Of a stretch of 64,000 bases of DNA, positions 1 to 9,098 are shown one piece after another. The translations under genes were made by a program, and so were the position numbers. Every line of letters begins with the position of its first letter. The stretch's first letter is position 1. The notes under the pieces are model-generated. The model searched no databases, had not been told where the DNA came from, and was given only the letters and a program-made list of their open reading frames with translations. The DNA is from Roseivirga spongicola. Lineage in GTDB: Bacteria; Bacteroidota; Bacteroidia; Cytophagales; Cyclobacteriaceae. Location of the stretch: the NCBI RefSeq assembly GCF_001592965.1, contig NZ_LRPC01000028.1:1220121-1284120 (forward strand), in the 5' to 3' direction.

Positions 1-177
1 AGCCCATAGAATTAAGTACACAATGATTCCTGGAAAAGCAGCACTAAAGAAGGAAACTAAAACATAAAGCACTCTTACTTGGGTTGCATCCCAGCCTAGC
101 CATTCAGCCAAACCTGCACATACACCTGCTACTACCTTATTTTCACGCGAACGAAATAACTTGTTGTTGCCAGCCAT
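1..177 (-). CDS. PspC domain protein (C-terminal part outside the window)
   Basis: The minus strand from 177 encodes MAGNNKLFRSRENKVVAGVC followed by AGLAEWLGWD and a hydrophobic stretch that runs off the window edge. The pattern of a basic N terminus, V(V/I)AGVCAGLAE and then a membrane helix is the PspC domain, a small inner-membrane domain linked to the phage-shock/envelope-stress response in other bacteria. Only 59 residues are visible, so any C-terminal domain is unknown. It lies 21 bp downstream of the EEP-fold gene on the same strand and is probably cotranscribed with it. The family is clear; the role here is inference. Confidence 0.8.
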   Translation of the reverse strand, partial: MAGNNKLFRSRENKVVAGVCAGLAEWLGWDATQVRVLYVLVSFFSAAFPGIIVYLILWA

Positions 178-198
178 AAAAATTGATTAGCTCACAAT

Positions 199-1203
199 TT
201 AAGGAGTTATCTCATATTTTCCGATTAACGGAAAATGATCGGAATAATAAATATCATTTATTGTGTTCAATGAACGAGCGGTTAATCCTTTGGAATAGAA
301 TTGATTATCTATTCTTAGAAATGGAATTTTTCCGTTATAGGTTATTCCAAAACCACTCCCTACCTCTTCAAAGGCATTTTTGAAGCGCTTTTTGAATTGG
401 AAGTAATTGTAGCTAAAAGGCACATCATTAAAGTCTCCCGCAATTATGACAGGATACTTAGTTTTCTCTACATGGTCAAAAAGCGTATTGATTTGTCTGG
501 TTCTGTAATAAGATGCATTAACAAAGCGCCTACTTACATCTTCATATTCGGCTTTGAGCCCCTCAGTATCTTGAATTTTATCTGGGTTAATACCCATCGA
601 CTCTAGATGAATGCTATACACGCGAATAGTATCATTTTTCACCCTGAGGTCGGCAAAACGAATATTATTGAGCTCTTCTTCAGAAAGAATCAAACCATCG
701 TTCACTATTGGAAACTTGGAGAAAATGGCGACATGGAAATTATTCTTACTCATGGATAAGTTATAGCCGCCCATTTCAGCAATTCGCGAAGCAATATTCT
801 TAGAAGGGTAAAACTCTTGAAAACAGAGAATGTCTGCATCTGTTTCAGCAATCCAATCCAACACCTCAGAATAGTTATCCTTTTTGGCGTCCGTAAACCA
901 TTTCACATTATAGTTGAGCAAACTCACTGTTTCTCCTACGGGCTCTACTGGACCTGAAAAAGAAAGCCCTACTCGCACAAAAGGAAATGCTATAACCAAA
1001 AGTAATAGAGCCATAAAGCCCGACTTCCACTTAAAAACGAGGGCTAGGATAAGATATATCAGGTTGAAAAGAATGAGAATAGGTACCCCAAAAGAAACCA
1101 GACCTGAGTACTTAAAGAACAAAGGAGAAACTAAGACACTCGAATAAATTAGCAGGGTTCCGAAAAACCAAATAATAAGAGGTAACCTAAGAATCGCCTT
1201 CAT
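199..1203 (-). CDS. Membrane-anchored endonuclease/exonuclease/phosphatase family protein
   Basis: This 334-residue protein has three N-terminal membrane segments (about 8-28, 36-57, 62-80) followed by an EEP-fold domain (about 93-333). Fold landmarks are visible: N99 in LNYNVKWF, E130 in CFQEF, H199 in YSIHLE, D257/N259 in AGDFND, and D322-H323 in SDHFPL. These match the metal-binding and catalytic positions of the family, which hydrolyses phosphodiesters or phosphomonoesters in nucleic acids, phosphoinositides or sphingolipids. The substrate cannot be read from sequence. The topology would put the catalytic domain at the membrane surface. A TAnnTTTG box lies 60 bp upstream and PspC follows downstream. 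Confidence 0.85.
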   Translation of the reverse strand: MKAILRLPLIIWFFGTLLIYSSVLVSPLFFKYSGLVSFGVPILILFNLIYLILALVFKWKSGFMALLLLVIAFPFVRVGLSFSGPVEPVGETVSLLNYNVKWFTDAKKDNYSEVLDWIAETDADILCFQEFYPSKNIASRIAEMGGYNLSMSKNNFHVAIFSKFPIVNDGLILSEEELNNIRFADLRVKNDTIRVYSIHLESMGINPDKIQDTEGLKAEYEDVSRRFVNASYYRTRQINTLFDHVEKTKYPVIIAGDFNDVPFSYNYFQFKKRFKNAFEEVGSGFGITYNGKIPFLRIDNQFYSKGLTARSLNTINDIYYSDHFPLIGKYEITP

Positions 1204-1262
1204 CTAGAGTTTTCAATCACTATTCTAACAAGTTTAGAGTGATTTTCTTGTAACTCAAAGCG

Positions 1263-1270
1263 CAAAAATA
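1263..1270 (-). promoter_or_regulatory. Candidate -7 promoter box for the EEP/PspC pair
   Basis: Reading the minus strand, TATTTTTG is a perfect match to the Bacteroidota -7 consensus TAnnTTTG, 60 bp before the EEP start at 1203. No clear TTG appears at the expected -33 spacing, so support is partial. Confidence 0.4.
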
Positions 1271-1276
1271 ATAAAG

Positions 1277-1293
1277 AGCCAAGGCAGTTGGCT
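1277..1293 (-). terminator. Probable intrinsic terminator after the permease gene
   Basis: On the minus strand AGCCAA-CTGCC-TTGGCT forms a 6-bp stem with a 5-nt loop, followed by a T-rich run (CTTTATTATTTTT). It sits 37 bp after the stop of the permease at 1330 and directly before the promoter box of the next gene, as expected for a unit boundary. Confidence 0.6.
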
Positions 1294-1329
1294 AAGCCGT
1301 TGACTACCTTGACCCTACAATCTTAAAAT

Positions 1330-3747
1330 CTATTCGCTTCTTAACGCTTTAACCGGGTTTCCCATGGCCGCTTTAAGCGATTGATAACTCATGGTAAGCA
1401 AGGCTATGAACAAAGCTCCTACAGCTGTAACCGCAAAAACATACCAACCAATAACTGTTCTATATTCGAAACCAGACAACCAAGAATTCATAAAATACCA
1501 TGCTAAAGGGGCTCCAATTACGAATGCAATTAAAACCAACTTACCCATGTCTTTCGAAAGCAAGAAAACCAATTGACCAACATTAGCCCCGAGTACTTTT
1601 CTTATTCCCACCTCTTTAATTCTGTTTTCTGCAGTGTATGAAGCCAGACCAAATAAGCCCAAACAAGCTATTAGAATAGCTAGACCGGCAAACACTCCAA
1701 ATATTCGTCCTAAACGTTGTTCGGTATCATAAATTCGGTTGAATCTATCGTCTAGAAAAGATGTCTCAAATGGTTGATTTGGAGCCAAGCGAGTCCACGA
1801 ATCTTCAACTTTGGCTATCAAACCAGAGTAATCATTGGTGTTCACTTTAATACTCATTAAACCTGCATTATCTCCAAGCATCATGCACATAGGGGCAATT
1901 CTATCTTTAAGGGTTCTGTAATGAAAGTCTTTCACTACTCCCACCACTTTAAGTCCTTGTATGGTTCCTTGCATGTCTACAAAGTTGCCAATGGCTTGGC
2001 CTATCGGATCTTCGAACCCAAACTCTTTCACAGCGGCTTCATTAATTATAATACCAAGCGAATCGGTGGCAAAATCTTTGGAAAAGCTTCTCCCAGCCAC
2101 CATTTCCATTCCCATAGTCTCTATATAATCATGGTCTACATACCAATTACTCATGAGCACCTGATTATCTTGCGAAGCCACTAACCCTTTTATAAACACA
2201 TTCATGTTGTTATTTGAAGGTGTGGGCAAATAGCCAGAAACTGAAACCGATTTTACTTCTGGAAAGGTCTGTATTTCGGTTTTTAAAGCCTGTACGTTAG
2301 ACCTAGCTAGGTAAGCGTCATTGATAATTAAAACCTGGTCTCTATCGAAGCCCAAACTCTTATTCTGAATAAAGTTTAGTTGGTTAAGAATTACCAAAGT
2401 ACCAATTACCAAAAAGATGGAAGTACAGAATTGAACTACTACCAATACATTCCTTAATGCACCACTTTTCATTCCTCCACTAAGACTTCCTTTTAGCACT
2501 TTTACAGGTTGAAAAGCCGAAAGGAAAAACGCTGGGTAACTACCGGCTAACAAACCAACCATTAGCACGCCTAAAAAGACGCTTCCTAGAAAAACGGGAT
2601 TGGCAAAAGGAATACTTAACTCCTTGTTAGATAAATCATTGAAGAAAGGAAGAGCCACATACGCAAGGCCAATAGCTAAGAGAAATGATAGAAAGCTAAT
2701 CAACAATGATTCTGCCAAAAACTGATTTACAAGTTGCAGTTTCAATGAACCTAAAACCTTTCTCACTCCTACTTCTTTAGCTCTATGTGCCGATCTGGCC
2801 GTGGCCAAATTCATGAAATTAATGCACGCAATGAGTAGAATAAATAAAGCAATGGCAGAAAAGATGTACACGTATTTTATGTCACCATTTGCAGCAAGTT
2901 CCCCTTGAAGATCTGAATGCAAATGAATATCAGTAAGTGGCTGCATATCAAAAGCCATATCTGATCCGGCATCACCCATTTCATCCCAATCCATGTTCAT
3001 GAACTGCTTCAACTCCGGGCCTACGTATCTCTTCAACATTTCTGGAAAACGTGCCTGCATAGAAGCTATATCAGCATCTTCAGTAAGCACCACATAAGTC
3101 TGAAAATTCATACTTAACCACATAGGTCGTTTCGCTTCATCTAAGGTCTCCATAGACCCTAGCACATCGAATTCGAAGTGAGAGTTTTTAGGAACATCTT
3201 TAAAAACTCCTGTAACGCTATAGTCTTTATTAGAACCAAACTCAATGGTTTTACCAATTGGGTCTTCGCTACCAAAATACTTCTTGGCAGCAGTTTCGCT
3301 CATTACAAGAGACTTCGGATTGACCAAAGCAGTCTCGGGGTCACCCAAGACCAAGTCCATATCGAAAATGCTAAGAATGGAATGATCTGCCCAAACGAAA
3401 TTTTCTTCCTTAAATACATTTTCACCATAACGAATAAAAGGAGAACCATTTCCTCTGAACCTACCATATTCTACAACTTCAGGGTAGTCGTCTAACATGG
3501 CTTTTCCAACAGAAGGCCCCACTACAGCCAAGTCGAAAGAAGAGCCATTCAGTGCTCCTGACATGGTAAGCCTATGAATTCTATCGGCCTTTTCGAAGTG
3601 CTTATCATAGCTGAGCTCATCGGTAACAAAAAGCATTATGAGAATGCAGCAAGCAATGCCAATGGCCAGACCAGAAATGTTGAGTAATGAATAGAACTTA
3701 TTTCTTAATAAGCTCCTGAACGCGACCTTCAGATAATTACGATACAT
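1330..3747 (-). CDS. MacB/FtsX-type ABC transporter permease (copy 1)
   Basis: An 805-residue permease with two FtsX modules. The N-terminal helix (residues ~17-40, LLNISGLAIGIACCILI) precedes a periplasmic MacB_PCD domain. A three-helix block at about 290-430 carries KEVGVRKVLGS after its first helix. A second periplasmic domain and a C-terminal block repeat KEVGIRKVLGA. Such proteins pair with a separate ATPase; none is encoded nearby. Substrates of this Bacteroidota group are mostly unknown. The start at 3747 (MYRNYLKVAFRSL) is preferred because family members begin this way; the open frame extends 29 codons further upstream without family features. It is a paralogue of the next permease upstream. 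Confidence 0.88.
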   Translation of the reverse strand: MYRNYLKVAFRSLLRNKFYSLLNISGLAIGIACCILIMLFVTDELSYDKHFEKADRIHRLTMSGALNGSSFDLAVVGPSVGKAMLDDYPEVVEYGRFRGNGSPFIRYGENVFKEENFVWADHSILSIFDMDLVLGDPETALVNPKSLVMSETAAKKYFGSEDPIGKTIEFGSNKDYSVTGVFKDVPKNSHFEFDVLGSMETLDEAKRPMWLSMNFQTYVVLTEDADIASMQARFPEMLKRYVGPELKQFMNMDWDEMGDAGSDMAFDMQPLTDIHLHSDLQGELAANGDIKYVYIFSAIALFILLIACINFMNLATARSAHRAKEVGVRKVLGSLKLQLVNQFLAESLLISFLSFLLAIGLAYVALPFFNDLSNKELSIPFANPVFLGSVFLGVLMVGLLAGSYPAFFLSAFQPVKVLKGSLSGGMKSGALRNVLVVVQFCTSIFLVIGTLVILNQLNFIQNKSLGFDRDQVLIINDAYLARSNVQALKTEIQTFPEVKSVSVSGYLPTPSNNNMNVFIKGLVASQDNQVLMSNWYVDHDYIETMGMEMVAGRSFSKDFATDSLGIIINEAAVKEFGFEDPIGQAIGNFVDMQGTIQGLKVVGVVKDFHYRTLKDRIAPMCMMLGDNAGLMSIKVNTNDYSGLIAKVEDSWTRLAPNQPFETSFLDDRFNRIYDTEQRLGRIFGVFAGLAILIACLGLFGLASYTAENRIKEVGIRKVLGANVGQLVFLLSKDMGKLVLIAFVIGAPLAWYFMNSWLSGFEYRTVIGWYVFAVTAVGALFIALLTMSYQSLKAAMGNPVKALRSE

Positions 3748-3851
3748 GTTTGTGTTGTTTGAGTTTTGACGATATAAAGGAAGAGTAAAAGACAAAAAGT
3801 CTATAGTGCCATTCGGTAAACCAACGCTACGCATCGGTAAGAAGAAAAAAT

Positions 3852-3990
3852 GGCTGTCTCAACAGCTGACTTACACATCCAGTTCCCTCCCGATTCATCG
3901 GGAAGGAACCTGTCAAAAGCATCTTCAAAAACCCTTAGTTATTGACAGTAAAGCTGTTAATGAACAAAACTAGTAGCCACTGAGACAGCC
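3852..3990. repeat. 139-bp element with GGCTGTCTCA terminal inverted repeats
   Basis: Perfect 10-bp inverted ends, GGCTGTCTCA (3852-3861) and TGAGACAGCC (3981-3990), enclose about 119 bp with an internal hairpin built on CCCGAT/ATCGGG. The element lies between the two paralogous permease genes. Its ends and length match the element at 12408-12547. It may act as a terminator-like structure or be a MITE-like unit; no target-site duplication is evident. Confidence 0.75.
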
Positions 3991-3997
3991 GCCAGTT

Positions 3998-6412
3998 TTA
4001 TTCATTTCTCAAGGCTTTAACCGGGTTACCTGTAGCCACTTTTATTGATTGATAGCTCATAGTTATAAGGGCCACTAGCAACGCGCTTACTCCTGCCAAT
4101 ATAAAGGCGGTCACACTAATAGGCGGCCTATAAGCAAATGATTGAAGCCAGAGGTCTACACCATACCAGCCTACGGCCGAAGCAATTATGAATGAGATAA
4201 TTATAAGTATTGACACTTCTTTACTCATTAGGTAGATGAGCTGGCCCAGTGAAGCACCAAGAACTTTTCTTATGCCAACTTCTTTGGTTTTCTGCTGAGC
4301 TGTGAAGGCTGCCAAACCAAACAAACCTAAGCAGGCAATAATAATGGCTAGAGTGGCGAAAATGGAGAATATTTCACCCAACTGACTTTCGGCTTCATAC
4401 ATATTTCCGAACCTATCGTCTAAAAAGCTATACTCAAATGGTTGATCTGCAGCCATTTCATCCCAAGCGGCCTTAGCATCATCTATCACCTGTTGATAGT
4501 TAGCAGAATTGAGGCGCATGGCCATATATCCTCGCTGAGAGCCTAACCGCATAATTAAGGGACCAATTTCTGCCTTTAATGACTCAAAGTGAAAGTCTTC
4601 AATAATGCCTATGACCTTATATCTGTCTAAACTAGACCCATCATTATTGAAATCTCCGATTACAGCATTTTCAAGATCATCGATACCATAAACCTGTGCA
4701 GCCTTTTCGTTAATAACCATAGTCATGGAATCAGTAGGAATGTCTTTATCAAAAAATCTTCCAGCCTTTAGCGTTAAACCAAAAACCTCAGCATAAGTAT
4801 CTTCTACATACCAGTTTTGCGAAACTTGTCCCCTATCTTGATCTACAATGGCATCTGGAAAAAACACCGTAGATGACCTACTACTATATGTAGGTAAATA
4901 CCATGTGGCACTTACACTTTCTACATTAGCATTACTCAGCGTTCTGTTTTTGTAAGGCTCAAAATTTTCGCCCAACAGATAGGTATTATGTACTAGTAGA
5001 ACTTGGTCTTTCTCAAAACCTAGTTTCTTATTTTGAATATAGTTCAGTTGATTGAGGATACTGAACGTACCGATGATTAAGAGAATAGAAATAAAGAACT
5101 GAAAGGTGACCAGTGTTTTTCGTAAACCGCCACTTTTCATACCCATGCTCACATTCCCCTTAAGCACCTTTACAGGCGTGAACGCAGATAGGAAAAATGC
5201 AGGATAGATTCCGGCCAAGAAACCTACTATTAATGAACCTAATACCACAAAAGGAAGGCTCTCTAAAAAGCTCAAGCTCATTTGTCGCTCAGCAAAATCA
5301 TTGAAGAATGGTAATACAACAATGGCAATGGCCAGACCTATTAGGCCACTCAAGAAAGTAATAAGAACAGATTCTGAAATGAATTGGAAAATCAACTGCT
5401 CTCTTAGAGAGCCCATCACCTTTCTTACCCCTACTTCTTTAGCTCTATTAGCGCTTCTGGCAGTAGAGAGGTTCATAAAGTTGATACAAGCTATTATGAG
5501 AATGAAAGCGGCTATTGCAGAAAAAATGTAGACATAAGTAATATCGGCCTCAGGTTCAAAACCACCATAACCGTCCGACTTTAAATGCACATCGGCCAAA
5601 GGTTGCAGAAAGTAGTTAAAGCTATTACCAGCCTGCAAAAACTGATCATAAGTCATGTCTAGATACTGTTTGAATTCAACGCCCATCTTTTCAATGGCAA
5701 TCTCATTCATTTGAGCCTGTACACCCTCTACACTGGCATTTTCATTCAATACCAGATAGGTATCGTAATTCTGATTCAACCATTCCTGACCATTGTATTC
5801 ATCTTCTCGCGTAATAAATGAGAGAATCATATTGAACCGAAAATGACTATTTGCAGGAATGTCTTCATAAACTCCTGCAACTGTCCAATCGCTGTCATTA
5901 TCTAAACGTACCACCTTACCCACAGGATCTTGAGTACCGAAGTACTTTGTAGCTAAAGTTTGGCTCAATACCAGATGATTTTTTCTACTTAGCACTTCTT
6001 CAGGGTTGCCCTGAATGAGCTTTACTTTAAAAACATCGAAGAAAGTTTCGTCAGAGAAAACCACCCTCTCTTCATTAAAAACCTTCTCTTCATATTTAAC
6101 AATCCAGCTACCTGTGCTACGCATGCGTAAACGCTGCTCAACACCCGGAATCTGATCTCTATAAGTGGTTCCTGCAGGAGCAGGACATTCGGCTCCGGTG
6201 AAATCTCTACCATTAAAACTGCCGTCTATTATTATTCGGTAAATATTCTCGTGTCCTTGAAAGTGCTTGTCATAACTCAGTTCGTAGCGAACATAAGTGA
6301 CGATCAATAAACAACAAGCTATCCCAATAGCCAGACCTGAAATGTTGAGGAAGGAGAAGAACTTGTCTTTCCAAATGCTTCTTAAAGCAATTTTGAAGTA
6401 ATTTTTTAACAT
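3998..6412 (-). CDS. MacB/FtsX-type ABC transporter permease (copy 2)
   Basis: An 804-residue paralogue of the permease at 1330-3747 with the same architecture: N-terminal helix (LNISGLAIGIACCLLIV), periplasmic MacB_PCD domain, FtsX block with KEVGVRKVMGS, second periplasmic domain and C-terminal FtsX block with KEVGIRKVLGA. The start at 6412 (MLKNYFKIALRSIWKDK) matches the family N terminus; the 21 extra upstream codons do not. The two copies are in tandem, separated by the 139-bp repeat element. No cognate ATPase is visible, so it presumably uses one encoded elsewhere (MacB/LolD-like). Whether the copies form a heterodimer is inference. Confidence 0.88.
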   Translation of the reverse strand: MLKNYFKIALRSIWKDKFFSFLNISGLAIGIACCLLIVTYVRYELSYDKHFQGHENIYRIIIDGSFNGRDFTGAECPAPAGTTYRDQIPGVEQRLRMRSTGSWIVKYEEKVFNEERVVFSDETFFDVFKVKLIQGNPEEVLSRKNHLVLSQTLATKYFGTQDPVGKVVRLDNDSDWTVAGVYEDIPANSHFRFNMILSFITREDEYNGQEWLNQNYDTYLVLNENASVEGVQAQMNEIAIEKMGVEFKQYLDMTYDQFLQAGNSFNYFLQPLADVHLKSDGYGGFEPEADITYVYIFSAIAAFILIIACINFMNLSTARSANRAKEVGVRKVMGSLREQLIFQFISESVLITFLSGLIGLAIAIVVLPFFNDFAERQMSLSFLESLPFVVLGSLIVGFLAGIYPAFFLSAFTPVKVLKGNVSMGMKSGGLRKTLVTFQFFISILLIIGTFSILNQLNYIQNKKLGFEKDQVLLVHNTYLLGENFEPYKNRTLSNANVESVSATWYLPTYSSRSSTVFFPDAIVDQDRGQVSQNWYVEDTYAEVFGLTLKAGRFFDKDIPTDSMTMVINEKAAQVYGIDDLENAVIGDFNNDGSSLDRYKVIGIIEDFHFESLKAEIGPLIMRLGSQRGYMAMRLNSANYQQVIDDAKAAWDEMAADQPFEYSFLDDRFGNMYEAESQLGEIFSIFATLAIIIACLGLFGLAAFTAQQKTKEVGIRKVLGASLGQLIYLMSKEVSILIIISFIIASAVGWYGVDLWLQSFAYRPPISVTAFILAGVSALLVALITMSYQSIKVATGNPVKALRNE

Positions 6413-6490
6413 GGTTGTTGATTTGAGTTTTGACCTTGGCTTGCACCTTTGGACGCAAGACGTTGGTAAACTCAACCAAGTTGCATGAGA

Positions 6491-7597
6491 CTAAGAATTT
6501 TCTAAATGCTCATAAACCTTCCCATCTAGGGTTAAGTAAGACTTTAACAGATTGGCTGTTAGACAAGAGTGTATGGGTAGAAAACCCAAAACATCACCAA
6601 TTTGGATAGTATTGAACGTTTCTTGGTTAACTGTAAGCACACCGTGCTCTTGAGAAAGGGAGGTGAGTTTAGCCTCTGAAATTATCTGTGACCAACCATC
6701 TTCCGCAAGAATAACCAATTCGCCAAAGAACTTTCGCTCCTGATCATCGAACAAATGGTCTTTAGAAAAGTGAACCGCACCACCATGTACAACTATCTGA
6801 TTTCTCTCCTCATATTTGGCCACAACAGGACAAGCAACGGCTACTGCAATGTCCGATTCATCACAAACATTGAGGTAATTCATTACTAAATCGTAGAAGA
6901 TGAAATTACCAGGCCCAATTTCGTCTACTCCGTCCATATCTTCAACAACTGTACAGCCAGGAGTATCTCCCATTCTCACCTTTAAGTCTGGAGCCAAGGG
7001 CAAAATAGCATTCTTTAGCCCATTTACTTTTTTAATAGCTGCAGCCCAAATCTGTCTAATCTCTTCAATATTGTCTGTTTGGTAAGTATTACCTGGGTGG
7101 CAATACAAACCATAGAAGTCCATATAAGCGTCTTCTTTCAGCTCGGTCAAAAGACTCTTAATCAAATCTGTTTCAGCAGAATCTATTCCAGATCTATTAT
7201 AACCTGCATCAACCTCTACCAACACGTTGACCTTGCCTGAGAACCTACCTGCCAATATGGAAACCACAGCCGGGTCTGAAACCAATATAGTGAGTGCTCC
7301 CCCCTGTTCAATAAGCTGGTTAGCAACATCTATTTCTAAAGGGTTGAATGGAAATGCCACGGTTATGTCGTTCCAGCCGTTTTGGGCAAAGTATTCAGCC
7401 ATCTTCATAGATGAAACGGTGATCTTCTTTACTCCCTTCTCTTTAATCAGTTGACCTATTTCTTTAGACTGATGAGTCTTGAAATGTGGTATTAGCTCAG
7501 TTCCTGTTCTTTCAGCCTTTTCAAGCATTCGCTGAAGGTTAGCTAACATTTTATTTTCATCGAGTAAAAGGGTCGGTCTAGTGATTTTCAGTTCCAT
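6491..7597 (-). CDS. D-serine dehydratase/D-threonine aldolase-family PLP enzyme
   Basis: This 368-residue protein has the alanine-racemase-like barrel of the D-threonine aldolase/D-serine dehydratase group. HFKTH (residues 38-42) carries the expected PLP lysine, K40. Downstream are DAGYNRSG, YCHPGNTY, GDTPGC and HGGAVHF, and a C-terminal PIHSC, giving a probable metal pair H343/C345. As I recall the family, His plus Cys is the zinc pair of eukaryotic-type D-serine dehydratases, while D-threonine aldolases have His plus Asp, so D-amino-acid deamination or aldol cleavage is likely with D-serine favoured. The start at 7597 (MELKITRPTLLLDE) fits the family; the frame extends 18 codons upstream. 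It is 78 bp upstream of the permease pair. Confidence 0.8.
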   Translation of the reverse strand: MELKITRPTLLLDENKMLANLQRMLEKAERTGTELIPHFKTHQSKEIGQLIKEKGVKKITVSSMKMAEYFAQNGWNDITVAFPFNPLEIDVANQLIEQGGALTILVSDPAVVSILAGRFSGKVNVLVEVDAGYNRSGIDSAETDLIKSLLTELKEDAYMDFYGLYCHPGNTYQTDNIEEIRQIWAAAIKKVNGLKNAILPLAPDLKVRMGDTPGCTVVEDMDGVDEIGPGNFIFYDLVMNYLNVCDESDIAVAVACPVVAKYEERNQIVVHGGAVHFSKDHLFDDQERKFFGELVILAEDGWSQIISEAKLTSLSQEHGVLTVNQETFNTIQIGDVLGFLPIHSCLTANLLKSYLTLDGKVYEHLENS

Positions 7598-7723
7598 ACT
7601 TGAATTACGCTGTTTGTCTAGTCTTGAAAAAATTTTTCGGCCAAAAGCCAACCTTTTTCAAAATCACTCCGTAAATTCAACAACAATTTGATATCATTTT
7701 AATATCACTTTAAATTCAACACC

Positions 7724-8575
7724 ATGAAAAACGAAACACCTTATAAGCCTAGCTCTGGTTTTGGAATGCTAGCCATAGCCTTCCTCATTTTTGCTGCCGG
7801 AGTAGCTGGTTTAGCCATCACTAGAAATCCATACTTTGGCATTCTATTCATTCTATTTCTGTTTATGCTTCCCGGATTTTTTGTGGTTCAACCCAATCAA
7901 TCGAGGGTATTAATCTTCTTTGGCGACTACCGAGGCACTGCTAAAGAAAATGGCTTCTTCTGGGTTAATCCTTTCTTTACCAAAAAGAAAATATCGCTTA
8001 GAGCACATAATTTCGATAGCGAAAGGGTAAAGGTGAATGACAAACTCGGGAACCCCATTCTCATTTCTGTGATTTTGGTTTGGCAGGTAGAAGAAACTTA
8101 TAAAGCAGCTTTCGAGGTAAATGATTATACCCACTTCGTGCGTGTTCAGACGGATGCAGCGGTGAGAAAACTGGCCAATACTTACGCCTATGACAACTTT
8201 GAAGATGACAGTGAAATCACGCTTCGATCTGGAATGGAAGAAGTAAATCATGACCTTGAAGGCGAGTTGTCTGAAAGGTTGGCTATAGCGGGCATTAAGG
8301 TAATTGAGGCAAGAATTGGTTACTTGGCCTATGCCGAAGAAATTGCGAGTGCCATGCTTCAAAGACAGCAGGCCACCGCCATTGTTGCCGCTAGGTATAA
8401 GATTGTAGAAGGTGCTGTGGGCATGGTTGAATCTGCTCTTGAAGAGTTGAACAAGAAGCAGATTGTAGACCTAGATGAGGAAAAGAAGGCAGCCATGGTA
8501 AGCAACCTTATGGTGGTGCTTTGCTCGGACAAATCGGCCTCTCCGGTTGTTAATGCAGGAACACTAAATCATTAA
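7724..8575 (+). CDS. SPFH (stomatin/flotillin-like) membrane protein
   Basis: A 283-residue protein with two N-terminal hydrophobic segments (about 14-34 and 38-56) followed by an SPFH/Band 7 domain (about 52-240), seen in FFVVQPNQSRVLIFFGDYRG, NPILISVILVWQVEETYKA and the coiled helical end LQRQQATAIVAARYKIVEGA. SPFH proteins oligomerise into membrane scaffolds that organise microdomains or regulate membrane proteases. It opens a compact unit of five genes (7724-9478) with 3-bp gaps and then stop-start overlaps. That arrangement suggests it works with the ribbon-helix-helix, zinc-ribbon and SdpI-like products. The partner relationship is inferred from gene order only. Confidence 0.85.
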   Translation: MKNETPYKPSSGFGMLAIAFLIFAAGVAGLAITRNPYFGILFILFLFMLPGFFVVQPNQSRVLIFFGDYRGTAKENGFFWVNPFFTKKKISLRAHNFDSERVKVNDKLGNPILISVILVWQVEETYKAAFEVNDYTHFVRVQTDAAVRKLANTYAYDNFEDDSEITLRSGMEEVNHDLEGELSERLAIAGIKVIEARIGYLAYAEEIASAMLQRQQATAIVAARYKIVEGAVGMVESALEELNKKQIVDLDEEKKAAMVSNLMVVLCSDKSASPVVNAGTLNH

Positions 8576-8578
8576 GCC

Positions 8579-8722
8579 ATGCAGTATAAAATCATTCAAA
8601 AAGGTCCGTTTGAAAAAGTGGAAAAGTTCGAAAAGCGATTGAATGAAATGGCTATGTCGGGCTGGAGAATTGTGACATCGCTGGGAGACTTTTATTTAGT
8701 GCTCGGCAAAGAGAAATATTGA
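8579..8722 (+). CDS. Small DUF4177-like protein
   Basis: A 47-residue frame, MQYKIIQKGPFEKVEKFEKR then LNEMAMSGWRIVTSLGDFYL. The order of a short beta strand, an amphipathic helix, LNEMxxxGW and a final strand resembles DUF4177-type peptides, whose function is unknown. It starts 3 bp after the SPFH stop and ends 2 bp before the next ATG, so it is almost certainly translated with its neighbours. The match to DUF4177 is by eye. Confidence 0.65.
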   Translation: MQYKIIQKGPFEKVEKFEKRLNEMAMSGWRIVTSLGDFYLVLGKEKY

Positions 8723-8724
8723 TT

Positions 8725-8886
8725 ATGCCAAAAAAGAAGCCTTTTGTATTGAGGTTAGATCCTGAAGTTCTTGCGGCTGTCGAAAAATGGGCAGCCGATG
8801 AGTTTCGTAGTACCAATGGCCAAATGGAATGGATTGTAAATAAAGCGCTTAAAGAAGCCAATAGACTCCCCAAAAAGAAAGATTAA
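8725..8886 (+). CDS. Small ribbon-helix-helix (Arc-like) protein
   Basis: A 53-residue basic protein. KPFVLRLDPEVLAAVEKWAA has the form of an RHH beta strand (FVLRLD) plus helix A, and the rest (STNGQMEWIVNKALKEA) of a turn plus helix B, as in Arc/CopG/HicB-type dimeric DNA-binding domains. Arc-family genes next to SPFH genes recur in other bacteria as far as I recall. It could autoregulate this unit or act as an adaptor. Its stop codon overlaps the next start (TAATG). Confidence 0.7.
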   Translation: MPKKKPFVLRLDPEVLAAVEKWAADEFRSTNGQMEWIVNKALKEANRLPKKKD

Positions 8887-9098
8887 TGGAACACAGAAAC
8901 TGGAAATGCCCAAAGTGTGAAAACCGAAGTTTTGAAACCGATTCAATTGCTACTACGGGCAGTGGCCTTAGTAAATTCTTCGACCTCCAAAACCGAAAAT
9001 TTGCCACAATTAGCTGCACTCGATGCGGATACACAGAGATGTACAAAATGGGCAGATCTGGTACAATTTCGAATATTCTTGATTTTATTAGTACCTAA
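8886..9098 (+). CDS. Zinc-ribbon protein
   Basis: A 70-residue protein with two CxxC knuckles, C8/C11 (KCPKC) and C44/C47 (SCTRCGYTE), separated by about 32 residues including GSGLSKFFDLQNRKF. This is the short zinc-ribbon family seen as stand-alone proteins of unknown function, probably binding one zinc. Its ATG overlaps the upstream stop and its own stop overlaps the next ATG (TAATG at 9096-9100), so it is translationally coupled on both sides. Confidence 0.75.
   Translation: MEHRNWKCPKCENRSFETDSIATTGSGLSKFFDLQNRKFATISCTRCGYTEMYKMGRSGTISNILDFIST

Noticed and set aside
7910..8362. 150-codon open frame antisense to the SPFH gene
   Set aside because: The SPFH domain is clear on the plus strand; the antisense product is low in recognisable structure.
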